Source of the DNA: Casimicrobiaceae bacterium
GTDB taxonomy: Bacteria > Pseudomonadota > Gammaproteobacteria > Burkholderiales > Casimicrobiaceae
Assembly (NCBI GenBank): GCA_026646885.1
Contig: JAPKHK010000001.1
Span: 496,001 to 560,000, forward strand
Length of the DNA stretch: 64,000 bases
Reading direction: 5' to 3'
The translations under genes and the position numbers were made by a program. Shown piece by piece: positions 30,437 to 40,323 of this stretch. The notes under the pieces were generated by a model. It searched no databases and had not been told where the DNA came from. It worked only from the letters and a program-made list of their open reading frames with translations. Within the stretch, counting starts at the first letter, position 1, and each line of letters opens with the position of its first letter.

Positions 30437-31534
30437 ATGGCTGATATTGCTCGTTGCGCACCTGATTATGTTCAGGCGATACAACCCTATCAGCCGGGCA
30501 AGCCCATTGCCGAGTTGGCCCGCGAACTGGGGCTGTCCGACATCATCAAGCTAGCGTCCAACGAGAACCCGCGCGGCCCCAGCCCGGCCGCGGTAAAGGC
30601 AATCCAGGCCGCCTTGCCCGAACTGACTCGCTATCCGGATGGCAACGGCTTCGAACTCAAGGCCGCACTCAGCGCCCGCTTTGGCGTTCCCGCGGAGTGG
30701 ATCGTGCTGGGCAATGGCTCGAATGACCTCCTCGAGATGGCCAGCCTGGTTTTCCTGCAGCCCGGTGTTTCCGCGGTCTACTCACAGCACGCCTTTGCGG
30801 TCTACCCCCTGGCCACGCAGGCGCGCGGCGCAACCCGCATCGAAGTGCCAGCCAAGGCATTTGGACACGACTTGGCCGCCATGAAGGCAGCGATTCGACC
30901 CGACACTCGGGTGGTTTTCGTGGCTAACCCGAACAACCCAACCGGTACGTGGATCGAACCTTCGGCGCTCGAGTTTTTCATCGCCAGCATTCCCGAAAAT
31001 GTGCTGGTGGTGCTCGACGAGGCGTACAACGAGTACTTGCCCGCTGGCCAGGAAATGCACAGTGCCGGGTGGGTCAAGCGTTTTCCCCACCTGCTGGTCA
31101 CGCGCACATTCTCCAAGGCCTACGGCTTGGCTGCCCTGCGCGTGGGCTATGGCTTGATGCGACCCGAGGTAGCCGATCTGCTGAACCGCGTTCGCCAGCC
31201 TTTCAACGTCAACAGCTTGGCGCTGGTCGCCGCGCACGCCGCGCTGGGCGACACCGCCTATCTTGAAGCGAGCCGCCGCGAGAATGCCGCAGGCCTCAAG
31301 CAGCTCATTGCCGGATTTGCAAGACTGGGGGTCGAGTACATTCCCTCGGCTGGAAATTTCATCTGCGCCAAAGTGGGCAAGGCGCCGGCGGTTTATCAGG
31401 CGCTGCTGCGCGCCGGCGTGATCGTTCGCCCCGTCGGCAATTACGCGATGCCCGAGTACCTGCGCATCACCGTCGGCATGCCGGAGGAGAACGAACGCTT
31501 CCTCGCGGCTTTGCCGAAGGCTCTGCAAGCCTGA
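30437..31534 (+). CDS. hisC: histidinol-phosphate / aromatic aminotransferase
   Basis: This 365-residue class I/II PLP aminotransferase has KLASNENPRGPSP near the N-terminus, VFVANPNNPTGTW, VLDEAYNEYL and the PLP lysine in RTFSKAYGLAALRVGYG. It lies between pheA and tyrA. The copy in this place probably serves as the aromatic aminotransferase (phenylpyruvate or hydroxyphenylpyruvate), with another HisC elsewhere in the his operon. The fold and motifs do not separate the two activities. AAAGGAATCG lies before the ATG. Confidence 0.88.
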   Translation: MADIARCAPDYVQAIQPYQPGKPIAELARELGLSDIIKLASNENPRGPSPAAVKAIQAALPELTRYPDGNGFELKAALSARFGVPAEWIVLGNGSNDLLEMASLVFLQPGVSAVYSQHAFAVYPLATQARGATRIEVPAKAFGHDLAAMKAAIRPDTRVVFVANPNNPTGTWIEPSALEFFIASIPENVLVVLDEAYNEYLPAGQEMHSAGWVKRFPHLLVTRTFSKAYGLAALRVGYGLMRPEVADLLNRVRQPFNVNSLALVAAHAALGDTAYLEASRRENAAGLKQLIAGFARLGVEYIPSAGNFICAKVGKAPAVYQALLRAGVIVRPVGNYAMPEYLRITVGMPEENERFLAALPKALQA

Positions 31535-31541
31535 GAGCAGG

Positions 31542-32432
31542 ATGGCTCCACGCCCCCTCGACAAGCTGGTAGTGGTCGGCGTCGGCCTGATCGGCGGCTC
31601 CTTTGCGCTCGCCCTTCGCCAGGCTGGATTAGTGAACCAAGTGCTTGGTGTCGGGCGCAGCCCGGAGAACCTCGCCAAGGCCAAGGAACTCGGTATTATC
31701 GACAGCGCCACCAACGATTGGGCGCAAGCGCTGCGCGAGGCCGAACTTGTGCTGGTGGCTACGCCAGTCGCGCAAATGGCGCACATTTTCTCCAGCATGG
31801 CTCCGCATTTGCGCCAGGGCACGATCGTCACCGATGGAGGAAGCACCAAGCAAGATGTAGTCGCCTTCGCCCGCCAGCATCTTGATGCCCATCTGGCCTG
31901 GTTCGTGCCCGCCCATCCGATCGCGGGCACCGAATTCAGCGGGGCAGCGGCGGCATTCCCCGGACTTTATCGCGATCGCAACGTGGTCCTTGCCCCGCTC
32001 GCACAAACCGATCCGCAGGCCAAGCGGCGGGTGGCGGAGCTTTGGCAAGCTTGCGGCGCGACCATTCGCGAACTGGCGCCAGACCGCCACGACGAGATTT
32101 TTGCCGCGGTCAGCCATTTGCCACATCTCTTGGCCTTTACGCTCGTGAGCGAACTGGCAGGACGCCCCGACGCCGAGGAGTATTTTCGCTTTGCTGCCAG
32201 TGGATTTCGCGACTTCACGCGTATCGCCAGCAGCCATCCGGAAATGTGGCGAGATATCTGTCTTGCCAACGCGGGCGCGGTGCGAGAAGAGATCGCGCGC
32301 TTCCAGGCGGAACTGGCGCGCATCGACGAACTGTTGGCCGCACGGGACGGCCCGGGGCTGGAAGGGGCCTTCGATAGGGCTCGCTCGGCACGTAATGCCT
32401 GGCTTGCCGGCTTGCCGAAGACCGCGACATGA
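31542..32432 (+). CDS. tyrA: prephenate / arogenate dehydrogenase
   Basis: This 296-residue NAD(P)-dependent dehydrogenase makes 4-hydroxyphenylpyruvate for tyrosine. The Rossmann motif VVVGVGLIGGSFALALRQAG is at the N-terminus. The family segments VTDGGSTKQDVV, PAHPIAGTEFSGA, ISHLPHLLAF-type (AVSHLPHLLAFTLVSEL) and GFRDFTRIASSHPEMWRDI follow. It is a single-domain form with no chorismate mutase fusion. It overlaps aroA by 4 bp. Confidence 0.92.
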   Translation: MAPRPLDKLVVVGVGLIGGSFALALRQAGLVNQVLGVGRSPENLAKAKELGIIDSATNDWAQALREAELVLVATPVAQMAHIFSSMAPHLRQGTIVTDGGSTKQDVVAFARQHLDAHLAWFVPAHPIAGTEFSGAAAAFPGLYRDRNVVLAPLAQTDPQAKRRVAELWQACGATIRELAPDRHDEIFAAVSHLPHLLAFTLVSELAGRPDAEEYFRFAASGFRDFTRIASSHPEMWRDICLANAGAVREEIARFQAELARIDELLAARDGPGLEGAFDRARSARNAWLAGLPKTAT

Positions 32433-33736
32433 TCGACTATCACGTTGCCCCTGGGGGCGCATTGCGTGGCGAAATCCGCGTTCCGGGAGACAAGTCCATC
32501 TCCCACCGCGCCATCATGCTGGGCTCGATCGCCGAGGGCTGCACTGAGATCGAGGGTTTTCTGGAGGGCGAAGATGCTCTGGCAACCATGGACGCGTTTC
32601 GCTCCATGGGCGTGAGTATCGAAGGGCCGCGGTCCGGGCGAGTGAGGGTACAGGGTGTCGGGCGCAACGGGCTGCACGCACCGCGCGAGGCGATTTACTG
32701 CGGGAATTCGGGGACATCGATGCGCCTCTTGTGCGGGTTGCTCGCCGGCCAGGGTTTCGCCGTGGAATTGACCGGCGATCCGAGCCTCAGCCAGCGCCCC
32801 ATGAATCGCGTCGCAGTGCCGCTGCGGGCGATGGGTGCGCTGATCGAAACGGCCACCGGCGGAATACCGCCTCTGCGCATTCTTCCTTCCCCGCAGTTGC
32901 AAGGTTTGCACTATCAAATGCCGATTGCCAGTGCGCAAGTGAAATCGGCGTTGTTGCTGGCCGGGATTTACGCCGATGGGCTGACTGAAGTAGTCGAGCC
33001 CGCTCCTACGCGAGACCATTCGGAACGCATGCTGCGCGCCTTCGGGTACGCGGTCGAGCAAACGGAGAGCACGGTGCGTTTGCGTGGGGGAGGGCAGTTG
33101 AAGGGAACTGCGATCGATGTCCCGGCGGATATTTCCTCGGCGGCCTTCTTCCTGGTGGGAGCATCGATCGCGCCCGGTTCCGAACTGTGCCTCAAACACG
33201 TGGGCATCAACCCCACTCGCACCGGTGTGATCGACATCCTGCGGCTCATGGGCGCAGATCTGCGGCTCGAAAACGAACGGTTGGCGGGCGGCGAGCCCGT
33301 GGCCGACATCCGGGTGCGTCACGCGCCACTCCGTGGCATCGACATCCCCGAGCATCTCGTGCCCCTGGCGATCGATGAATTCCCGGCGCTGTTCGTGGCG
33401 GCGGCATGTGCCGAAGGCGTGACCCGCTTGACTGGCGCCGAGGAACTGCGGGTGAAAGAAAGCGATCGCATCGAGGTCATGGCGCAAGGGCTCCAGGCCC
33501 TTGGTGTTTCCGTCGAACCGAAGGATGACGGTGTCACCATCGTTGGCGGGGCGATTGGCGGCGGGTGTGTGCAAAGCCATGGCGATCATCGTCCGGCGAT
33601 GGCCTTCGCAATGGCTGCGCTCCGCGCGAGGGAGCCGATCGAAATCGCCGACTGCGCCAACGTCGCCACCTCGTTTCCGGGTTTTGTCGAACTCGCACAA
33701 CGCGTCGGACTGAAGGTGCGCAGTGCCGCCCGCTAA
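32429..33736 (+). CDS. aroA: 3-phosphoshikimate 1-carboxyvinyltransferase (EPSP synthase)
   Basis: This 435-residue enzyme of the shikimate pathway joins shikimate-3-phosphate with phosphoenolpyruvate. Diagnostic motifs are PGDKSISHRAIMLGSIAEG, YCGNSGTSMRLLCGLL and the C-terminal LRVKESDRIEVMAQGL. The glyphosate-site stretch reads CGNSGTSMRL, a pattern that differs from the E. coli LFLGNAGTAMRPL type. It overlaps tyrA by 4 bp. A 180-bp gap before cmk has no convincing gene. Confidence 0.95.
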   Translation: MIDYHVAPGGALRGEIRVPGDKSISHRAIMLGSIAEGCTEIEGFLEGEDALATMDAFRSMGVSIEGPRSGRVRVQGVGRNGLHAPREAIYCGNSGTSMRLLCGLLAGQGFAVELTGDPSLSQRPMNRVAVPLRAMGALIETATGGIPPLRILPSPQLQGLHYQMPIASAQVKSALLLAGIYADGLTEVVEPAPTRDHSERMLRAFGYAVEQTESTVRLRGGGQLKGTAIDVPADISSAAFFLVGASIAPGSELCLKHVGINPTRTGVIDILRLMGADLRLENERLAGGEPVADIRVRHAPLRGIDIPEHLVPLAIDEFPALFVAAACAEGVTRLTGAEELRVKESDRIEVMAQGLQALGVSVEPKDDGVTIVGGAIGGGCVQSHGDHRPAMAFAMAALRAREPIEIADCANVATSFPGFVELAQRVGLKVRSAAR

Positions 33737-33916
33737 CGTCAAGAACCCCGCGCGCCAGGCGCTTGAGCACGCCGCGGTGCGGCGAGCGGAGCGCGAAGGC
33801 ACTCGCCACACCGATCCCAATGCGCGCTGCCCCTTGTTCAGCTTTTGCCAGTTGCCCCGCTGTGTCCCAGGGCGCTGCCCCTTGGGGATGGGACGAGTTG
33901 GTTCGGGGGTCTGAGC

Positions 33917-34582
33917 GTGGCGAAGGTGCCCGTCATCGCCATCGACGGAACGTCGGCATCGGGCAAGGGGACGATTGCCGCGCGGGTTGCCCACGCGCTG
34001 GGCTACCATTTGCTCGATAGCGGGGCCCTCTATCGGCTCGTCGGCCTGAGTGCTCGGCGCGCTGGGGTTGCGCTGGAGGATGAACCAAGCGTTGCCGCCC
34101 TGGCGCGTGATCTGCCCGCTCGGTTCTCCGGGGAAACTGTTTTTTTTGGTGACGACGACGTCAGCCAGGAATTGCGCACCGATGCCTGCTCTGATGCCGC
34201 ATCGCGGGTGGCGGTGCACCCGGCGGTGCGAGCGGCACTGCTGTCCCGGCAACGCGAATTTCGGCGCCTGCCTGGATTGGTCGCCGACGGACGCGACATG
34301 GGTACCGTGGTCTTCCCCGACGCGCAAACCAAGGTCTTTCTCACGGCGAGCCTGCAGGAGCGCACGGAAAGGCGCCATAAACAGTTGATCGCCAAAGGTT
34401 TGACTGCTAATATTGCCAACCTTTTGCGCGATATCGAGCAGCGTGACCGCCGTGACCGCGAGCGGACTGCGGCTCCAATGGCCGCGGCGGCCGACGCGGT
34501 GGTCATTGACACTACCGGTGTCGACATCGACGCGGTGGTCGCCCAGGTTCTCGCGCTCCATGGCCGAGGCGGGCGTTCTTGA
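33917..34582 (+). CDS. cmk: cytidylate kinase
   Basis: This 221-residue kinase phosphorylates CMP and dCMP. The P-loop GTSASGKGTIAARVA, the DSGALYRL segment, VADGRDMGTVVFPDA and RRDRERTAAPM (lid) are all typical. GTG at 33917 (after GGGGTCTGAGC) gives the family N-terminus VAKVPVIAIDG; the in-frame ATG upstream would add 24 residues with no family match. It lies between aroA and rpsA, the canonical order. Confidence 0.93.
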   Translation: MAKVPVIAIDGTSASGKGTIAARVAHALGYHLLDSGALYRLVGLSARRAGVALEDEPSVAALARDLPARFSGETVFFGDDDVSQELRTDACSDAASRVAVHPAVRAALLSRQREFRRLPGLVADGRDMGTVVFPDAQTKVFLTASLQERTERRHKQLIAKGLTANIANLLRDIEQRDRRDRERTAAPMAAAADAVVIDTTGVDIDAVVAQVLALHGRGGRS

Positions 34583-34616
34583 GTTCTGCCGCTGCGCCAA
34601 AAGCGTCGTTGTGAGT

Positions 34617-34649
34617 CCGTTTCGCCGCACTGGCGGAGCGGGTTTTTTT
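34617..34649 (+). terminator. terminator or attenuator between cmk and rpsA
   Basis: CCGTTTCGCC and GGCGGAGCGG form a 10-bp stem (two G-U pairs) with a 5-nt loop, followed by GTTTTTTT. It lies 34 bp after cmk and 51 bp before rpsA. It should cut or reduce read-through, so rpsA probably has its own promoter nearby or inside cmk. Confidence 0.75.
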
Positions 34650-34699
34650 AACTTGACCCGGCACCGGCCTTCCCGGCCCGGACCCATAGGTAACCCGCC

Positions 34700-36424
34700 A
34701 TGACCAACCCCGCAACCGCAACCCCCGCTACTCCTGCCGGCGAGAGCTTCGCCGCCTTGTTCGAGGAAAGCCTCGCGCGCAAAGAAATGCGCACTGGCGA
34801 AGTAATCACCGCCGAAGTCACCCGCGTCGATTTCAACGTCGTCGTGGTCAACGCCGGCCTGAAATCAGAGAGCTTCATACCCATCGAGGAATTCAAGAAC
34901 GACGAGGGCATCGTAGACGTCAAGCCCGGCGATTTCGTCACCGTGGCAATCGAAAGCCTGGAAGACGGCTACGGAGAAACGCGGCTATCGCGGGACAAGG
35001 CCAAGCGTCTAGCAGCTTGGCAGCAGTTGGAAACGGCAATGGATGACGGGTCCGTGGTGCAAGGCCTGGTCACCGGAAAAGTCAAAGGCGGGCTGACCGT
35101 GATGGTCAACGGCATCCGCGCATTCCTTCCTGGTTCGCTCATTGACACCCGGCCGGTCAAAGATACCTCGCCCTTCGAGGGCAAGGCGATGGAATTCAAA
35201 GTCATCAAACTCGATCGCAAGCGCAATAACGTGGTCGTTTCCCGCCGCGCCGTGTTGGAAGCGAGCCTGGGCGAAGAGCGCCAAAAGCTCCTCGAAACGC
35301 TGCAAGAGGGTTCCGTGGTCAAGGGTGTAGTCAAGAACATCACTGATTACGGCGCGTTCGTGGATCTGGGTGGCATCGATGGATTGCTTCATATCACAGA
35401 CCTCGCTTGGCGCCGTGTCAAGCATCCCTCCGAGGTGCTTGCAGTGGGCGACGAAGTAGAGGCCAAGGTGCTGAAGTTCGATCAGGAGAAGAACCGCGTT
35501 TCCTTGGGCCTCAAGCAATTGGGAGATGACCCGTGGATTGGCTTGGGCCGCCGTTACCCGCCCGGCACGCGCCTCTTTGGCAAAGTCACCAATCTTACCG
35601 ACTACGGTGCCTTTGTGGAAATCGAGCAGGGCATCGAAGGCCTGGTGCACGTGTCGGAGATGGACTGGACCAACAAGAACATCCACCCGACCAAAGTCGT
35701 GCAACTGGGAGACGAGGTCGAGGTGATGATTCTCGAAATCGACGAAGACCGCCGGCGTATCTCCCTGGGAATGAAGCAATGCATGCCCAATCCCTGGGAA
35801 GATTTCTCCATGAACCACAAGAAAGGCGATCGGGTGAAGGGCCAAATCAAGTCGATCACCGACTTCGGCGTCTTCATCGGCTTGCCGGGTGGCATCGACG
35901 GACTGGTTCACCTCTCGGATCTCTCCTGGACCAATGCAGGTGAAGCCGCAGTGCGCGAATATCGCAAGGGCCAGGAAGTTGAAGCGGTGGTGCTGGGTAT
36001 CGATGTTGATCGAGAGCGCATTTCGCTCGGCATCAAGCAAGTGGACGGCGACCCCTTCAACAGCTATGTCGCGGTGCACGACAAGGGCGCCGTGGTCAAT
36101 GGCGTGGTCAAGTCCCTCGACGCCAAAGGCGCGGTGATCCAACTCGATGGCGAGGTCGAGGGCTACCTGCGTGCTTCCGAGCTCTCGCGCGACCGCGTCG
36201 AGGACATCCGGGCGCATCTCAAAGAAGGCGACAAGATCAGCGCCATGATCATCAACATCGACCGCAAGAATCGCAGCATCAACCTGTCGGTGAAGGCCAA
36301 GGACAACGCCGAAGAGGCCGATGCGATCCAGCGGCTTTCGGCCGAACCGACTGGCACGTCCGGCACTACTAGCCTGGGGGCGCTCTTGAAGGCCAAGCTC
36401 GACAACAAGGGTACCGAGGAATAA
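34700..36424 (+). CDS. rpsA: 30S ribosomal protein S1
   Basis: This 574-residue protein has six S1 (OB-fold) RNA-binding repeats. The first two bind the ribosome and S2 ([54 protein letters not shown]). The later ones bind mRNA (for example [68 protein letters not shown]). The length matches the usual proteobacterial S1 (about 560-575). It is followed 18 bp later by ihfB. Confidence 0.97.
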   Translation: MTNPATATPATPAGESFAALFEESLARKEMRTGEVITAEVTRVDFNVVVVNAGLKSESFIPIEEFKNDEGIVDVKPGDFVTVAIESLEDGYGETRLSRDKAKRLAAWQQLETAMDDGSVVQGLVTGKVKGGLTVMVNGIRAFLPGSLIDTRPVKDTSPFEGKAMEFKVIKLDRKRNNVVVSRRAVLEASLGEERQKLLETLQEGSVVKGVVKNITDYGAFVDLGGIDGLLHITDLAWRRVKHPSEVLAVGDEVEAKVLKFDQEKNRVSLGLKQLGDDPWIGLGRRYPPGTRLFGKVTNLTDYGAFVEIEQGIEGLVHVSEMDWTNKNIHPTKVVQLGDEVEVMILEIDEDRRRISLGMKQCMPNPWEDFSMNHKKGDRVKGQIKSITDFGVFIGLPGGIDGLVHLSDLSWTNAGEAAVREYRKGQEVEAVVLGIDVDRERISLGIKQVDGDPFNSYVAVHDKGAVVNGVVKSLDAKGAVIQLDGEVEGYLRASELSRDRVEDIRAHLKEGDKISAMIINIDRKNRSINLSVKAKDNAEEADAIQRLSAEPTGTSGTTSLGALLKAKLDNKGTEE

Positions 36425-36442
36425 CTCACCGCAGGGGGTGCG

Positions 36443-36724
36443 ATGACCAAATCGGAGTTGATCGACCGCCTCGCCGCGCAGTTTCCGCAACTGGTAGCCA
36501 AGGATGCGGAACTCGCGGTCAAGATGATCCTTGATGCCATGGGCGAAAGTCTGGCGCGAGGCGACCGTATCGAGATTCGAGGCTTTGGAAGCTTCGGCCT
36601 CAATTACCGTCCTCCGCGCGTGGGGCGCAATCCGAAATCGGGAGAGAAGGTCCAGGTTCCCGAAAAGCACGTGCCGCACTTCAAGGCGGGCAAGGAACTG
36701 CGGGAGCGGGTCGATTACAAATAG
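36443..36724 (+). CDS. ihfB: integration host factor subunit beta
   Basis: This 93-residue DNA-bending protein has [11 protein letters not shown] at the start, [18 protein letters not shown] and the DNA-intercalating arm [21 protein letters not shown]. The Val-Pro instead of Val-Ala context and the rpsA neighbour mark it as IhfB rather than HU. It is the last gene before a strong terminator, so rpsA-ihfB forms a transcription unit. Confidence 0.95.
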   Translation: MTKSELIDRLAAQFPQLVAKDAELAVKMILDAMGESLARGDRIEIRGFGSFGLNYRPPRVGRNPKSGEKVQVPEKHVPHFKAGKELRERVDYK

Positions 36725-36738
36725 ATCCTTAAACTAAG

Positions 36739-36773
36739 GCGGCACCACCCGCGCGGTGGCGCCGCTTTTTTTT
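36739..36773 (+). terminator. intrinsic terminator after ihfB
   Basis: GCGGCACCACC and GGTGGCGCCGC form an 11-bp stem with one mismatch and a 5-nt loop (CGCGC), followed by eight T. It is the clearest terminator in the window and ends the rpsA-ihfB unit. lapA starts 18 bp later and needs its own promoter or read-through. Confidence 0.9.
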
Positions 36774-36790
36774 CTGGTGCAGGAGGTGAA

Positions 36791-37075
36791 ATGCGGGCGC
36801 TCAGTTGGGCTTGGAAGGCCTCGGTGTTCTTGGTTCTATTCGCATGGTCCTTACAGAACCTCGAACCGGTCGCGCTTCATTTCTTTCTGGAGCAGAAGTG
36901 GCAGGCACCACTCATGGTTCTGCTGCTCATAGCCTTTGTCCTGGGTGCTTTGGCCGGCCTGACCGCTGGAGTTACCCGAAATGTTCGCCAGCGGCGCGTG
37001 ATCGTGGAATTGCGGCGGCAGTTGCGATCACGGCGGCGGCCTCAAGCGCCTGATCGCGCGGCCGGGGCGGCCTGA
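36791..37075 (+). CDS. lapA: LapA-family inner-membrane protein
   Basis: This 94-residue protein has two membrane segments (about residues 9-29 and 38-61) with the family pattern SLQNLEPVALHFFL between them and a basic C-terminal tail. LapA (DUF1049) works with LapB in controlling lipopolysaccharide synthesis and LpxC turnover. AGGAGG precedes the ATG by 4 nt. lapB follows 16 bp later, as expected. Confidence 0.88.
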   Translation: MRALSWAWKASVFLVLFAWSLQNLEPVALHFFLEQKWQAPLMVLLLIAFVLGALAGLTAGVTRNVRQRRVIVELRRQLRSRRRPQAPDRAAGAA

Positions 37076-37091
37076 GAACGGGCGTAAGAGC

Positions 37092-38267
37092 GTGGATTTG
37101 GAACTGTGGTGGCTGCTGGCCCTCCCTTTGTTCTTCGGCATGGGTTGGCTCGCCGCGCGCATCGATATCAAGCACCTCTTGAAGGAATCACGGGCGATGC
37201 CGAGCTCATACTTCAAGGGGCTCAACTTCCTGCTCAACGAGCAGCCGGACAAGGCGATCGAGGCCTTCATCGAAGTCGTGCGGGTCGAGCCGCAGACCAT
37301 CGACTTGCATTTTGCCCTCGGCAGCCTGTTTCGGCGGCAAGGGGAAATCGAGCGCGCCATCCGAATGCACCAAAGCCTTCTGGAACGTCCGGATCTGCCC
37401 TCTGCCAAGCACAGTGCGGTGATCTATGAGCTTGCCCAAGACTTTCACCGGGCTGGCCTGCTCGACCGTGCGGAAGAGCTATTCAACCGATTGGGCGGGT
37501 CGGAATACGAACACGCCTCCCTGACGCATCTCGTGCAGATCTACGAGCAGGAGAAAGACTGGAACAAGGCGATCGGAGCCTGCAAACGAATGGAGGCACT
37601 AGCCCGCCAGCCCTACGCCAAAGAAGTTGGCCAGTATTGCTGCGAGCTCGCGGCCAGCGCGCTGGCCGAGTCGCGTTTCGCGGACGCGCGCGCGGCGATC
37701 GATCGCGCCTTAGCTGAGTACAAGCTCTGCGTGCGCGCCAACATACTTGCTGGTGACCTGGCGCTCGCCGAAGGCAAGAAGGCCAAAGCCATTGCCGCGT
37801 GGAAGCGCGTCGAGTCCCAGAATCCTGCTTACTTGTCGCTAGTAGCCGGGCGCATCGCCAGTATCCTTGATGAAGAAGGCGAAAACGAACAGGCAGAGCG
37901 GCTGCTTCTGAGCTACCAAGAGCAGTACCCCTCGCTGGATCTCCTCAATGCTCTGTTCGAGCGCAGCCTTCGCGACCACGGGCCGCAGGGGGCAATGAAT
38001 CTCATCAAAGACGAACTGCGGCGCAACCCGACACTCCCCGGCCTGGACAAGCTTCTCGAAGCGCAGCTGCTCAGTGCACCGGCCGAAAGGCGCCACGACC
38101 TCGAATTGGTCAAAGGCCTGGTGCATCAGCATACCCGTCGTCTGGGGCTCTATCGCTGCGAGCATTGCGGTTTTCGGGCGAAGCAGTACTATTGGCGCTG
38201 CCCCGGTTGCGGCAAATGGGAAACCTACTCGCCGCGACGCACCGAAGCACCGGAAGCCTATGCCTGA
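37092..38267 (+). CDS. lapB: lipopolysaccharide assembly protein B
   Basis: This 391-residue protein has an N-terminal membrane anchor (WWLLALPLFFGMGWLAAR). About nine TPR repeats follow (for example YFKGLNFLLNEQPDKAIEAFIEV), then a C-terminal rubredoxin-like metal knuckle (YRCEHCGFRAKQYYWRCPGCGKWETY split at the two CxxC pairs). LapB recruits FtsH to degrade LpxC, setting the LPS level. It starts with GTG at 37092. The end overlaps pyrF by 8 bp. Confidence 0.93.
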   Translation: MDLELWWLLALPLFFGMGWLAARIDIKHLLKESRAMPSSYFKGLNFLLNEQPDKAIEAFIEVVRVEPQTIDLHFALGSLFRRQGEIERAIRMHQSLLERPDLPSAKHSAVIYELAQDFHRAGLLDRAEELFNRLGGSEYEHASLTHLVQIYEQEKDWNKAIGACKRMEALARQPYAKEVGQYCCELAASALAESRFADARAAIDRALAEYKLCVRANILAGDLALAEGKKAKAIAAWKRVESQNPAYLSLVAGRIASILDEEGENEQAERLLLSYQEQYPSLDLLNALFERSLRDHGPQGAMNLIKDELRRNPTLPGLDKLLEAQLLSAPAERRHDLELVKGLVHQHTRRLGLYRCEHCGFRAKQYYWRCPGCGKWETYSPRRTEAPEAYA

Positions 38268-38976
38268 ATCGCCCGTCATCGTAGCCCTCGATTTCCCAGA
38301 TCGCGAAAGTACGCTGCGCTTTGTCGATCGAATCGATCCCCAAACCTGCGCCCTGAAAGTTGGCAACGAGCTTTTTACCGCCGCCGGCCCGGCTTTTGTC
38401 AGGGAGATCGTCGGCCGGGGGTTTCGCGTCTTTCTCGACCTCAAATACCACGACATTCCCAACACTGTCGCGCAGGCCTGTCGGGCGGCTACGCGGCTGG
38501 GCGTTTGGATGCTCAACGTGCATGCCTCGGGCGGACGGGTAATGTTGCAGGCGGCGCGGCACGCCGTCAACGAGGAAGCGGCGCGGGCTGGCAAGCCCCC
38601 ACCGCTTTTGCTCGGCGTGACCGTGCTGACCAGCATGGACGACGGCGCTCTGGCCGAAGTCGGCGTGACCGCAGACCCTGATGCGCAAGTAATCCGCCTC
38701 GCCGCGCTTTGTGCCGCGTGTGGGTTGAACGGCGTTGTTTGTTCCGGCGAGGAGGCCTCGCGTCTGCGCATTATTCACGGGCAGGAGTGGGTACTGGTCA
38801 CCCCCGGCATTCGCCCAGCGGGTGGGGATAGCCACGACCAGAAGCGGGTCATGACGCCGCAAGCCGCCATTGCCGCCGGGTCGAGCTATCTGGTGATCGG
38901 CCGCGCCATCACTCAGGCCGCAGATCCGGCCGAAGAACTCCGTTGTATTCTTTCCAGTCTGAAAGCGGTCGCATGA
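38260..38976 (+). CDS. pyrF: orotidine 5'-phosphate decarboxylase
   Basis: This 238-residue TIM-barrel enzyme catalyses the last step of UMP synthesis. The catalytic array is visible as [14 protein letters not shown] (Asp-Lys-Asp), with [10 protein letters not shown] at the N-terminus and [22 protein letters not shown] near the end. The ATG at 38260 overlaps the lapB stop (ATGCCTGA), and its own stop overlaps the next gene by 4 bp. The lapB-pyrF order is common in Proteobacteria. Confidence 0.95.
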   Translation: MPESPVIVALDFPDRESTLRFVDRIDPQTCALKVGNELFTAAGPAFVREIVGRGFRVFLDLKYHDIPNTVAQACRAATRLGVWMLNVHASGGRVMLQAARHAVNEEAARAGKPPPLLLGVTVLTSMDDGALAEVGVTADPDAQVIRLAALCAACGLNGVVCSGEEASRLRIIHGQEWVLVTPGIRPAGGDSHDQKRVMTPQAAIAAGSSYLVIGRAITQAADPAEELRCILSSLKAVA

Positions 38977-40298
38977 AGATCACCATTGTTGGAACCGGTT
39001 ACGTTGGCCTGGTCACCGGCACCTGTCTGTCTGAAGTCGGCAACGATGTCCTCTGCCTGGACACTGATGAGCGCAAGATCGCGATCCTGCGCAATGGCGG
39101 AGTGCCTATCCACGAGCCAGGGCTCGAAGCGCTCATTCGGCGCAACGAGGCGGCAGGGCGCCTGCGTTTCACTACCGATATCGCGCAGGCGGTCGATCAC
39201 GGCCGCGTTCAATTCATCGCCGTCGGCACTCCGCCTGACGAAGATGGTTCGGCGGATCTAAAGTATGTTCTGGCCGCAGCGCGCAACATCGGGCGCCTGA
39301 TGAACGAGTCAAAAATCATCATCGACAAATCGACCGTTCCTGTGGGCACCGCCGACAGGGTGCGCGGCGCCATCGGCGAAGAGCTGGCCAAGCGGGCACG
39401 GAGTATAGAATTCAGCGTGGTCTCCAATCCCGAATTCCTGAAAGAGGGCGCCGCGGTCGATGACTTCATGAAGCCCGACCGGATCGTAGTCGGCGCAGAC
39501 GACGAACAGGCCATCGCCGTGCTGCGAGCCCTCTATGCACCATTTCAACGCAGCCACGAGCGGCTGCTGGTGATGGATGTGCGCTCTGCCGAACTTACCA
39601 AATACGCCGCCAATGCCATGCTGGCGACACGCATCTCGTTCATGAACGAACTGGCCAACCTTGCCGAGCGCCTCGGCGCCGATATCGAGCAGGTGCGCCA
39701 GGGCATAGGGTCCGACCCGCGCATAGGCTACCACTTCCTCTACCCCGGTTGCGGCTATGGCGGCTCGTGCTTCCCGAAAGATGTGCAGGCGCTTCAGCGC
39801 ACAGGCCAGGAGCACGGCCTGAGCTTGCGCATACTCGAAGCGGTGGAAGCAGTCAACGACCGGCAGAAGCACTTGCTGGTGGAAAAGGTGGTGAGGCGCC
39901 TGGGCGAGAACCTCCACGGCCGGCATTTCGCGCTCTGGGGACTGGCCTTCAAGCCCAACACAGACGATATGCGCGAAGCCCCCTCGCGGGTGATTATCGA
40001 AGGTCTGGCCCAGCGCGGCGCCACCGTCACCGCTTATGATCCGGTGGCCATGGACGAGGCCAAGCGCATATTCGGCGCGGCGCCCTGGCTGCGCTACGCC
40101 CAGTCGCCGATCGAAGCGGCCGACCAAGCTGACGCGCTGCTCATCGCCACCGAATGGCAGGAGTTCCGGAGCCCGGACTTTGATCAGCTTGCCGCTGTGC
40201 TGCGGGAACGGCTCATCTTCGATGGACGCAACCTCTATGACCCCGCGCAGGTGGCCGCGGCGGGCATTGAGTATTTTGCCATCGGCCGACGGACTTGA
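38973..40298 (+). CDS. UDP-glucose 6-dehydrogenase
   Basis: This 441-residue NAD-dependent enzyme oxidises UDP-glucose to UDP-glucuronate, a precursor of surface polysaccharides. [21 protein letters not shown] is the NAD-binding opening. [35 protein letters not shown] and the catalytic Cys in [14 protein letters not shown] are diagnostic. It overlaps pyrF by 4 bp and is followed by the heptose kinase, so envelope sugar genes cluster here. Confidence 0.93.
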   Translation: MKITIVGTGYVGLVTGTCLSEVGNDVLCLDTDERKIAILRNGGVPIHEPGLEALIRRNEAAGRLRFTTDIAQAVDHGRVQFIAVGTPPDEDGSADLKYVLAAARNIGRLMNESKIIIDKSTVPVGTADRVRGAIGEELAKRARSIEFSVVSNPEFLKEGAAVDDFMKPDRIVVGADDEQAIAVLRALYAPFQRSHERLLVMDVRSAELTKYAANAMLATRISFMNELANLAERLGADIEQVRQGIGSDPRIGYHFLYPGCGYGGSCFPKDVQALQRTGQEHGLSLRILEAVEAVNDRQKHLLVEKVVRRLGENLHGRHFALWGLAFKPNTDDMREAPSRVIIEGLAQRGATVTAYDPVAMDEAKRIFGAAPWLRYAQSPIEAADQADALLIATEWQEFRSPDFDQLAAVLRERLIFDGRNLYDPAQVAAAGIEYFAIGRRT

Positions 40299-40323
40299 AG
40301 GGCTCCGGCAGGCATCGATTGCC

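Noticed and set aside
33723..33914. 63-codon frame in the aroA-cmk gap
   Set aside because: It has no recognisable motif and Cys/Pro-rich composition, and it largely overlaps the spacer and a possible upstream extension of cmk. It is too weak to call.
31967..34687. 906-codon open frame on the minus strand opposite tyrA, aroA and cmk
   Set aside because: It lies antisense to three clearly recognised genes, its translation is rich in Arg, His and Gln without domains, and such frames are common in GC-rich DNA.
35009..36679. 556-codon open frame on the minus strand opposite rpsA and ihfB
   Set aside because: It is antisense to S1 and its repeats mirror the S1 repeats; no protein family is recognisable.
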